Of a stretch of DNA of 13,681 nucleotides, positions 1 through 6,203 are shown piece by piece. The stretch is from UBA4582 sp047629195. Its GTDB lineage: Bacteria > Pseudomonadota > Gammaproteobacteria > Pseudomonadales > Azotimanducaceae. The translations under genes were made by a program, and so were the position numbers. Position 1 is the first letter of the stretch, and the number at the start of each line of letters is the position of its first letter. The stretch covers positions 1-13,681 of the forward strand of contig JBLHWY010000166.1 in the NCBI GenBank assembly GCA_047629195.1, written 5' to 3'. The notes beneath the pieces are model-generated. The model saw nothing but the letters and a program-made list of their open reading frames with translations, was not told the DNA's origin and made no database searches.

Positions 1-255
1 CAGAGCAGGATCTGCGAGCGGATTACGAAAAAGCCCCTGAATGGCAGCCCCCGCTACGGAAACTCCAGCGCCAACAATAATGGCTAGCAGAATCCGTGGA
101 AGCCTGATCTGCCAAAAAATGATCTCGTTCACAGGACTTGTATGCCCGCGGAACATATCAAGCAGAGAAACGTCAGAGGAACCCACACCTAACATCACTA
201 GGGAAAGCAGAATAAGAAGCACAACCAGAACCGGCAATCTCATCAATTTTTGCAT
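1..255 (-). CDS. FecCD/BtuC-type ABC transporter permease, N-terminal 85 residues (cut by window edge)
   Basis: The reverse-strand reading frame opens with ATG at 255 and runs without a stop to base 1. The 85 residues begin with a hydrophobic membrane segment (about residues 8-25). They then reach the block RLPRILLAIIVGAGVSVAG followed by QGLFRNPLADP, which is typical of the inner-membrane permease subunit of iron-siderophore, haem and vitamin B12 importers (FecCD/BtuC family). Family members usually have 9-10 membrane helices and about 330 residues, so roughly a quarter is present. The start codon directly abuts the sfsA stop (TGA then ATG), which suggests co-transcription and translational coupling. 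An in-frame ATG at 243 is an alternative start. The substrate cannot be told from this fragment; cobalamin, haem or ferric siderophore are all possible. Confidence 0.85.
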   Translation of the reverse strand, partial: MQKLMRLPVLVVLLILLSLVMLGVGSSDVSLLDMFRGHTSPVNEIIFWQIRLPRILLAIIVGAGVSVAGAAIQGLFRNPLADPAL

Positions 256-975
256 TCAAGCCGATTCCGAAAACATCATTGGAGCATCGAGTTCGATACC
301 TTTAACTGAGATTTTTGTCCCATAAGCAATGACCTCAACGCCAGCAGCTATCGCTTCCCGCAGAGTCCGAGCGTAGTCTGGATCAATTTCAGATGCTGGC
401 TCAACACGGCTTATCCCTGTGTGCTGAACACAATAAAACAGTACCCCGCGACAACCTTTTCTGACAATTTCAGTTAGTTCTCGCAGGTGTTTTGTACCCC
501 GTGTCGTTACAGCATCAGGAAATAACCCCAACCCCGCTTCTCTATCTGCATCAAGCAAGGTCACACTTTTAACTTCAATGAAACAATCCGGTTGCTCCAC
601 GTGCTCTCTCAACAGCAAATCAATCCGGCTATTTTCTTGTCCATATTTCACTTCGCTCAACGTCGATTCATAGCCGAAAAATTCAGGGATGATATGAAGC
701 TTTTCTTTCACTATCGCGTTTGCCCTTGCAGACTGTATTCCAATAAAGTGTCCCTTTGGTGTTCTGCTAATCTCCCAAGTGTTGGGATACTTACGTTTTG
801 GATTGCTCGATGTCGAGAACCAAATTTCATCTCCTGGGTTAGCGCAATTTTTCATTGAGCCAGTATTAGGACAGTGAATCGTTCGAATACTGCCATCGTG
901 AAGTTCAACATCCGCGAGAAAACGCTTGTACCTCCGTTGCAAAACCCCACGTTCTAACGGACTTTCAAATTTCAT
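256..975 (-). CDS. sfsA: SfsA family protein (sugar fermentation stimulation protein A)
   Basis: This 239-residue protein is close to the usual SfsA length of about 235. It has the family hallmarks: an N-terminal segment leading to CPNTGSMKNCANPGDEIWFS (about residues 35-54), the central SRIDLLL, the nuclease-like FIEVKSVTL, then FPDAVTTRGTKHLREL. The acidic D and the E-V-K pattern recall the PD-(D/E)XK fold assigned to this family. In E. coli SfsA is a nucleic-acid-binding protein whose overproduction affects maltose use; its true role is unresolved. The start is ATG at 975 with an AAGGA ribosome-binding site at 985-989, 9 nt away. It lies 88 bases downstream of the aminotransferase gene on the same strand and directly abuts the permease gene, so the three are probably read together. 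A location beside dksA matches the pseudomonad order. Confidence 0.93.
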   Translation of the reverse strand: MKFESPLERGVLQRRYKRFLADVELHDGSIRTIHCPNTGSMKNCANPGDEIWFSTSSNPKRKYPNTWEISRTPKGHFIGIQSARANAIVKEKLHIIPEFFGYESTLSEVKYGQENSRIDLLLREHVEQPDCFIEVKSVTLLDADREAGLGLFPDAVTTRGTKHLRELTEIVRKGCRGVLFYCVQHTGISRVEPASEIDPDYARTLREAIAAGVEVIAYGTKISVKGIELDAPMMFSESA

Positions 976-1063
976 TGTGTTATTTCCTTAAGAATCAAAG
1001 GCCCATGCTTCTCATTTACAAAGAGAAAAGTATTTGAGCTCGAACCATACCTACCAACAGATA

Positions 1064-2245
1064 TCAAAAATGGGCCAGTGCCGTTGCGATTCTATCAACA
1101 CCTTTTTGCAACGTAGCGATATCTTGTGAATAGCTAAAGCGAATATGATCTTCAGCCAAATAGCTGCCGAAATCTGTTCCCGGCGTAACTGCAACGTAAT
1201 ATTGCTCTAGGAGGAATTTTGAAAAGCCCTCACTGCTCCGGATTCCCTCCGGCAATTTTGCATATACGTAGAATGCTCCCTCTGGCATTAGCGGTACGCC
1301 GAAACCAAGCTTTCTAAGTGCTGGCACCAAAAAATCTCTCCGGCGTTTAAAATCTGCTTTATTCCTCTCCATCTCAGCTTTTGCATCCACACCGAATGCC
1401 GCAAGCGCAGCGTGCTGAGCGACACTGGACGGACAAATAAATAGGTTCTGAGAAACCTTCTCTGCCATCTTAATGGCATCAGGCGGCACAACCATCCAAC
1501 CTAGACGCCAACCGGTCATGCCGAAATACTTTGAAAAGCTATTCACGACGAAAGCAGAAGGATTTATAGAAAGCACTGATTGACTAACTACATCCTCGTA
1601 CGTAAGTCCGTGATATATCTCATCAACAACAAGATGACCGTTCCGTTTATCAATCAATTCAGAAATCTGCATCAGATCGTCTAGCGGGATCACCGAACCC
1701 GTTGGATTAGCAGGCGATGCGATTAAAGCACCCCGCGTATTATCCCTCCAATATTTTTCCAGCAGCCCCGGGGTCAACTGAAAATGGTCATCTGCCGTTA
1801 CTGGTACAAGTTGTGGTTTGGCCTCAAAAGCATGTAAAAAATGACGATTGCATGGATAACCAGGATCCGACATCAACAAGCCATCACCCACGTTGAGTAA
1901 CATAGAGGTGACCAACAAAAGCGCACCAGACCCACCTGCGGTAACAAATATGCGATTCGGATCAACCACAACACCATACCATTCAAGATATTGCTGGCTA
2001 ATTAGTGCACGAAGCTGAGGCAGCCCCTGCGACATTGTATATTTCGTATTTCCATCAGCAATCGCCTTCTGGCCCGCCTCAACAATAGCCAGCGGTGTTG
2101 GGAAATCAGGCTCTCCTACCTCCATGTGTACAATATCATGACCAGCGAGCTCTAAATCCGCTGCTCTGGCTATGATGTCCATGACACGGAAGGGTTCAAT
2201 CTTTCCCATGCGGACTGCATATTTGGCAATCTCTTGTTTCTGCAT
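1064..2245 (-). CDS. Class I/II pyridoxal-phosphate aminotransferase
   Basis: This 393-residue cytosolic enzyme is of fold type I (aspartate aminotransferase superfamily). Visible landmarks are MEVGEPDFPTP (41-51), YTMSQGLPQLR (69-79), the cofactor-binding VTAGGSGAL (101-109), SPANPTG (177-183, with N180), VVDEIYHGL (206-214, with D208 contacting the pyridine nitrogen), SFSKYFGMTGWRLGW with the Schiff-base lysine at K239, and a C-terminal HIRFSYS with R369 expected to bind the substrate carboxylate. The length and motifs fit the aspartate/alanine/aromatic aminotransferase cluster, but the amino-donor specificity cannot be read from these motifs. The start at ATG 2245 gives a normal N-terminus; no strong ribosome-binding site is seen just upstream. 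An aminotransferase between sfsA and dksA is also found in pseudomonads. It is divergent from dksA and probably leads the sfsA-permease transcript. Confidence 0.92.
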   Translation of the reverse strand: MQKQEIAKYAVRMGKIEPFRVMDIIARAADLELAGHDIVHMEVGEPDFPTPLAIVEAGQKAIADGNTKYTMSQGLPQLRALISQQYLEWYGVVVDPNRIFVTAGGSGALLLVTSMLLNVGDGLLMSDPGYPCNRHFLHAFEAKPQLVPVTADDHFQLTPGLLEKYWRDNTRGALIASPANPTGSVIPLDDLMQISELIDKRNGHLVVDEIYHGLTYEDVVSQSVLSINPSAFVVNSFSKYFGMTGWRLGWMVVPPDAIKMAEKVSQNLFICPSSVAQHAALAAFGVDAKAEMERNKADFKRRRDFLVPALRKLGFGVPLMPEGAFYVYAKLPEGIRSSEGFSKFLLEQYYVAVTPGTDFGSYLAEDHIRFSYSQDIATLQKGVDRIATALAHF

Positions 2246-2573
2246 CTTTTGGTCAGTCCCTATCCTAAAATCTGTGGTTTAGTCTGCTCATCACTAGCCA
2301 ATGAGATTTGCAAAAAACAGCACTTTTAATGAAGATTCACGCCGCCTGAGCCTATAAACATGCGACTATACAGGCATCGGTTCAATAATTTTGAATGTCG
2401 AACGCGAATATCGCATCTAACGCTGCTATTACCGACTTCTCAACCACTTTCATCCAGCACTTACAGGAAGAAAAATCGGTCAATTGACACTTGGCGTAAA
2501 GCCTAGGTTCTGGTAACGTACGCTGCTTGATTTTCCTAAGGCATTTGTCCACGACAATAATCGGAAGAAAACT
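2246..2573. other. Divergent intergenic region between the aminotransferase gene and dksA
   Basis: These 328 bases hold no convincing gene. They must contain the divergent promoters of the leftward aminotransferase-sfsA unit and of dksA. A perfect -35-like TTGACA is at 2484-2489, but no -10 lies 16-18 bases downstream; the nearest candidates, TAGGTT at 2504 and TAACGT at 2514, give spacers of 14 and 24. The dksA ribosome-binding site GGAAG is at 2563-2567, 6 nt before its ATG. No hairpin terminator or clear operator is visible. Confidence 0.5.
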
Positions 2574-3680
2574 ATGGCAGCAAAAAGCAAAAAAGCCCCT
2601 GTAAAGAAGTCTAAGGCTAAAGCTAATGCACCTGCAAAAGCATCGACAAAGGCAAAAGCCAGTCAGAAGCCAGCAAGAAAAATTGCAGATAAAACAAAAC
2701 CCACTGTCAAATCGAAGTCAAAAACAAAAGCCGCACCCAAAAAGAGCCCAACCAAAAAAACCACGGCAAAAAAGAGCGAAACAGGAAACAAGAGTAGTGT
2801 CGAGGGTAAAGTTTCAAAGAAAAAGCCTAGCTTAAAGAAGAGTCCAGTAGAAAAAAGCACGACAGCAAAAACCGCGACCAAAAAAGCACCATCTAAAACG
2901 AAGAAACAAGCAGATACTAAAACGAAGAAACAAGCAGATACTAAAACGAAAGTAAAACCGCCAGCTAAAGCCGCGGTTAAAACAAAAAAAGCACCAACAA
3001 AAGCAAAAGCAAAAGCCAATGTAAAACCAGCACCATCCAAAGAAACATCGACTTCAGCCACACAGGCTGAATCTAAGAAAAAGGTAAACAAAACTTTGAA
3101 AGCAGCAGCAAAAGCACCTAAGAAGAAAGCAACCACCGGTGCAAAAGTGAAAAAAGCAGATTCAAAAGCCACCACTGCCAAGGCAACAGTGCGAGCTACA
3201 ACAAAACCAAGTGGTGTAAAAAAGCCAACCACGGTTTCAACCAATCAAAGTGCAGCACAAACACTTCGAGATCTCGCCGATGTTGAATCTCCAGCAAAGA
3301 CCTTCGATGCTGACTACATGAATGAAGAGCATCGAGAGCATTTCAAAGAAATGTTATTAAACTGGAAGCTTCAGTTAATGGAAGAAGTCGACAGAACTGT
3401 CAGTAACATGAAAGATGTTGCTGCAAACGATCCAGACCCAGCAGACCGGGCCACTCAGGAAGAAGAGTTTTCATTAGAGCTTCGAACCAGAGACCGCGAA
3501 CGAAAACTGATCAAAAAGATCGATAAGACGATCGACCTGATTGATCAAGATGACTACGGCTATTGTGATTCCTGTGGTATCGAGATCGGCTATGAAAGAT
3601 TAGAAGCGAGACCAACAGCGACTCAATGCATCGATTGTAAAACACTCGATGAAATCAAGGAAAAGCAAATCCACGGTTAG
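2574..3680 (+). CDS. dksA: RNA polymerase-binding factor DksA with a long Lys/Ala-rich N-terminal extension
   Basis: The last 143 residues (about 226-368) are a complete DksA. They contain the helical hairpin with ANDPDPADRATQEEE, where D288 and D291 correspond to E. coli D71 and D74 at the tip that enters the RNA polymerase secondary channel. They also contain the C4 zinc finger C331-x2-C334...C352-x2-C355. The distance from D288 to C331 (43) and the cysteine spacing equal those of E. coli DksA. DksA works with ppGpp to control stable-RNA and amino-acid promoters. In front lies a low-complexity region of about 225 residues made of K, A, T, S and P. By my count it has 70 Lys and 9 acidic residues in the first 220, with no aromatic residue or cysteine before F244. 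It resembles histone H1-like or AlgP tails and probably binds nucleic acid or polyphosphate (inference). Typical DksA is about 150 residues. The ATG at 2574 has GGAAG 6 nt upstream, so the extension appears to be genuinely translated. gluQRS follows 41 bases later. Confidence 0.95.
   Translation: MAAKSKKAPVKKSKAKANAPAKASTKAKASQKPARKIADKTKPTVKSKSKTKAAPKKSPTKKTTAKKSETGNKSSVEGKVSKKKPSLKKSPVEKSTTAKTATKKAPSKTKKQADTKTKKQADTKTKVKPPAKAAVKTKKAPTKAKAKANVKPAPSKETSTSATQAESKKKVNKTLKAAAKAPKKKATTGAKVKKADSKATTAKATVRATTKPSGVKKPTTVSTNQSAAQTLRDLADVESPAKTFDADYMNEEHREHFKEMLLNWKLQLMEEVDRTVSNMKDVAANDPDPADRATQEEEFSLELRTRDRERKLIKKIDKTIDLIDQDDYGYCDSCGIEIGYERLEARPTATQCIDCKTLDEIKEKQIHG
2893..2950 (+). repeat. 24-bp in-frame tandem duplication inside the dksA extension
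   Basis: The unit beginning CTAAAACGAAGAAACAAG occupies 2893-2916 and is repeated without change at 2917-2940, with a further 9-base partial copy from 2941. The unit is 24 bases, so the reading frame is kept. It encodes an eight-residue TKTKKQAD-type repeat (the first copy begins with S instead of T). Identical copies suggest a recent slippage or unequal recombination event. Confidence 0.9.
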
Positions 3681-3721
3681 TTGAGCCGCAAGCCAAAAAG
3701 GCGAGACATTGGAGTTACTTC

Positions 3722-4630
3722 GTGGCGTGGATTGACTCTATAAACTCCGCCCCAGCCTATGTTGGTCGATTTGCACCCTCTCCTACCGGACCTCTTCATT
3801 TCGGGTCAATCGTCGCAGCACTAGCCAGCTGGCTAGATGCGCGCGCAAATGCTGGTCAGTGGTTGCTCCGGATAGAAGACCTAGACCCTCCAAGAGAGTC
3901 GATATCTGCACCTGACATAATCAAAGGCCAATTAGAAGCACTCGGCCTGACTTGGGACGGAACGCCACTACACCAAAGCACTCGCCTTGATGCCTACGAA
4001 ACAGCGCTAGCAAGATTAGTCGAGATCGGCGCTGTCTTCCCTTGTATCTGCTCACGTAAAGTTGTTCGCGGTATTTATCCCGGTACATGTCGTGACAAAG
4101 AATTTAGCTCAGATTCAGATACCATTTCTGCAATCAGATTCAGAGTGCCATCTAAAAGCATACGTTTCATGGACAGGATTAGCGGCCTTCATCAGTTCAA
4201 CCTCATTAGTGAAATCGGAGATTTTGTCGTTCGGCGACGAGACGGCAGAGTAGCGTATCAACTTGCGGTTGTTGTTGATGATGCACACCAGGGTATTACA
4301 GATATCGTTAGGGGCGATGATTTACTCGATTCAACACCCCGGCAAAACTGTCTAATTGAGACTCTCGGATATCAAACCATCAGATATTCACATCTTCCTG
4401 TAGTGCTTGGGCACGATCACAAGAAACTAAGCAAACAAGCCCAAGCGACTCCAATTTCTACTGAGAATCCAGTAAAAATATTGCAGGATGCATTGAACTG
4501 CCTCGGGCAAGCTAAGATAGATAATACAAATAGCATAGAAAGCCTGCTGAATGAAGCAATTGCCACTTGGAACCCTGCCTCAATACCGCATGTGTCAACC
4601 GTGTGGCCAAGACAATACTCGCCAGACTAG
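3722..4630 (+). CDS. gluQRS: Glutamyl-Q tRNA(Asp) synthetase
   Basis: This 302-residue protein is a truncated class I glutamyl-tRNA synthetase lacking the anticodon-binding domain, as expected for GluQRS. That enzyme activates glutamate and attaches it to queuosine at the wobble position of tRNA-Asp. Visible motifs are GRFAPSPTGPLHFGS (15-29, the HIGH-type ATP site), LLRIEDLDPPR (48-58), the zinc site C108-x-C110...Y119...C123, VVVDDAHQGITDIVRGDDLL (183-202) and the KMSKS-like KLSKQ (235-239). The start is GTG at 3722, with GGAG at 3711-3714 upstream. It is 41 bases behind dksA, the usual dksA-gluQ pair, and likely co-transcribed. The gene ends 30 bases from the convergent hydrolase gene; no terminator hairpin was found between them. 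Confidence 0.95.
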   Translation: MAWIDSINSAPAYVGRFAPSPTGPLHFGSIVAALASWLDARANAGQWLLRIEDLDPPRESISAPDIIKGQLEALGLTWDGTPLHQSTRLDAYETALARLVEIGAVFPCICSRKVVRGIYPGTCRDKEFSSDSDTISAIRFRVPSKSIRFMDRISGLHQFNLISEIGDFVVRRRDGRVAYQLAVVVDDAHQGITDIVRGDDLLDSTPRQNCLIETLGYQTIRYSHLPVVLGHDHKKLSKQAQATPISTENPVKILQDALNCLGQAKIDNTNSIESLLNEAIATWNPASIPHVSTVWPRQYSPD

Positions 4631-4660
4631 AATAGCCAAGGTTCATCTGAAAATAGTAAA

Positions 4661-5830
4661 TTACATTATACTTGCCACTGCTTTTTTCAAATAAGCATCG
4701 GCAAACCTTTCTCCCATCCTAATATAACCCTGTGCACTAGGATGCAAGTCGTCCGGTAGATCGGCAGCATCCATTTTATCGAACAGCCTTCTTCCATCAA
4801 GATAAGTTAAATTTGCATCGCCTCTTTTTTCTACGACAGTTTCCATGAGGGTGCGCATTCTCTTCAGCGTTAAACAATCCCCACGAATTTCTTCATGCCC
4901 TGGAACCGTCCTAAATTTTCCATCTTGGCCTGGAAAAGTAGGTCCAGGGTTATCCTCCACACTTGGGCAAAATATTGGCGAGATCAGCACAATTGGCGTG
5001 GCAAAGTGCCGCTCCCTAATTGTATCCAGAAAGCCATGAAGCGCAGGCACAAAAACTCGTTCGCGCATAGAGTCTCGATTTACTATATTAATCCCAACTT
5101 TGAGGCTGATAAGATCCGAATCAGAATCTCTGATCACTCGAGCGATAAACGGATCCAGATGACATTCCCCTGCTAAACCAAGGTTCTGTAATGATGCCCC
5201 AGAGCTCCGCGCTGCAACCGCTGGCCATATTAGCCCAGGTTGTTTTGCTTCCATGCAATGGCTGATCGAGCTGCCGTAGTGAATCCATTTTGGTCTTTTG
5301 TCTGGTGCAGCGCGCGTTATCGTAGCACCGTCATTGACTGCTAGCTGACGCAATTCAATGTACGCATTTTGCGGCAACCACATCTCGCAGGTCTTTCCCC
5401 CCTCAGGTAGACCCGTAAACTCAAAGCGACTTTCAGTACCTGCTTGAAACTCATATTTAGTTCGATCCATTGAATCCAAAAGTATGACATTGCCTTTATC
5501 AGACTCGCTATCCAGCAATAAGCTAGCAAACTCTAGGTTACATACTACCGGTTTGATAATGTCAGCGGTTGCAGGGCTTCGTGCTGGGGCTTGACCAACC
5601 ACCATTGTCGTCGTCATCGCTGTCAAATGGATTTCCGTCGCATCAGTATCAAAGACAATGCGAACTCCCGAAGGCATGCGCAGCATTACCTTCATTAGCT
5701 CTGGACACTGCGCACGCGTCCAATTCGGCAATCGTCTCGGGGAAATACCCTGATCCCTGAAGTCAAAATCCATAGCACCAACGATATCTAACAGCACGTC
5801 ACGGCCATCTTTAATATTGAAATTTTTCAA
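4661..5830 (-). CDS. SGNH/GDSL-family hydrolase, SsfX3-like
   Basis: With the chosen TTG start at 5830 the protein has 389 residues. The C-terminal half is an SGNH hydrolase: block I HYGSSIS with the probable nucleophile S188, a glycine of block II in GLAGECHLD (G221), block III VGIN with N248, and block V DDLHPSAQGY with D360 and H363. The N-terminal half (roughly 40-175) is predicted beta-rich and fits the accessory domain that precedes the catalytic domain in SsfX3-type esterases/acyltransferases. No signal peptide is seen, so it is probably cytosolic. It probably hydrolyses or transfers an acyl ester; the substrate is unknown. The frame stays open to a GTG at 5890, but that codon has no ribosome-binding site, whereas AGGGG lies 7 nt before the TTG at 5830. 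The gene lies between gluQRS and cbrX in reverse orientation, unlike the pseudomonad order I recall, so it may have been acquired. Confidence 0.8.
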   Translation of the reverse strand: MKNFNIKDGRDVLLDIVGAMDFDFRDQGISPRRLPNWTRAQCPELMKVMLRMPSGVRIVFDTDATEIHLTAMTTTMVVGQAPARSPATADIIKPVVCNLEFASLLLDSESDKGNVILLDSMDRTKYEFQAGTESRFEFTGLPEGGKTCEMWLPQNAYIELRQLAVNDGATITRAAPDKRPKWIHYGSSISHCMEAKQPGLIWPAVAARSSGASLQNLGLAGECHLDPFIARVIRDSDSDLISLKVGINIVNRDSMRERVFVPALHGFLDTIRERHFATPIVLISPIFCPSVEDNPGPTFPGQDGKFRTVPGHEEIRGDCLTLKRMRTLMETVVEKRGDANLTYLDGRRLFDKMDAADLPDDLHPSAQGYIRMGERFADAYLKKAVASIM

Positions 5831-5837
5831 CTGTAAA

Positions 5838-5842
5838 CCCCT
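5838..5842 (-). promoter_or_regulatory. Ribosome-binding site that decides the hydrolase start
   Basis: The reverse strand reads AGGGG at 5842-5838, then 7 nt, then TTG at 5830-5828. No comparable Shine-Dalgarno sequence precedes the GTG at 5890, which is preceded by a pyrimidine-rich ACTCTCTCACTATA. This favours the TTG start. Confidence 0.5.
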
Positions 5843-5989
5843 ATTTTCGCGCTCTGTGGACCTGCCACATAGAGACTGGTAGCTTTTCACTATAGTGAGA
5901 GAGTTTTACTCAACCTAAATGAGATAGGATTGCTTTACAATGATGAGTGCATATTCTCTACTCAAACTTCACCTGCACTTGGATTAAGC

Positions 5990-6199
5990 ATGCGCATTGA
6001 ACGAGTGATTTTTTTTATTACGCTGGGATTCTTCGTCTTCAGTCCTCAAATACCTGGTTGGCAGGATGGCCAGAGTTTGTTCAATTGGTACGGTTACTAT
6101 CTACCCGCACTTATTTTCCTCGTGATTATTGGCTGGGCTCTAAGTTCTCGAAACAAGCAGTCTCAAAAAAAACTTTCTCAAAAAAAATCGTCCAATTGA
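5990..6199 (+). CDS. cbrX: Small membrane protein preceding CbrA (CbrX-like)
   Basis: This 69-residue protein starts at ATG 5990, with a GGA-containing sequence just upstream. It has two hydrophobic segments (about residues 5-17 and 33-49) separated by a short W/G/Y-rich loop, and a basic Lys/Ser tail. The layout resembles the small membrane partners encoded beside sodium/solute symporters. In position it matches the small gene called cbrX before cbrA in Pseudomonas. The name rests on position and shape, not on an alignment. Its stop (6197-6199) is 4 nt before the cbrA ATG, and no clear ribosome-binding site precedes cbrA, so cbrA translation is probably coupled to it. The frame stays open upstream to a TTG at 5930, but that start would add a non-hydrophobic leader with no support. 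Two runs of eight A lie near its end (6165-6172 and 6180-6187). Confidence 0.65.
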   Translation: MRIERVIFFITLGFFVFSPQIPGWQDGQSLFNWYGYYLPALIFLVIIGWALSSRNKQSQKKLSQKKSSN

Positions 6200-6203
6200 C
6201 AGC

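Noticed and set aside
41..325. 94-codon plus-strand frame at the left edge
   Set aside because: It lies opposite the permease gene and the end of sfsA, both of which have clear family motifs on the other strand.
2484..2519. TTGACA as the -35 of a dksA promoter
   Set aside because: The -35 is perfect, but no acceptable -10 lies at 16-18 bases, so I do not annotate a promoter.
2663..3244. 193-codon open frame on the minus strand opposite the dksA extension
   Set aside because: It is the antisense of Lys/Ala-rich codons and gives a Phe/Val/Ala low-complexity product. It has no recognisable motif, and the plus-strand frame has a ribosome-binding site and leads into a clear DksA.
5831..5890. Longer hydrolase from GTG 5890
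   Set aside because: There is no ribosome-binding site before the GTG. The extra 20 residues are polar and show no conserved feature, while AGGGG precedes the TTG at 5830.
5930..5989. N-terminal extension of the small membrane protein from TTG 5930
   Set aside because: The added 20 residues are not hydrophobic. The ATG at 5990 gives a typical start directly before the first membrane segment.
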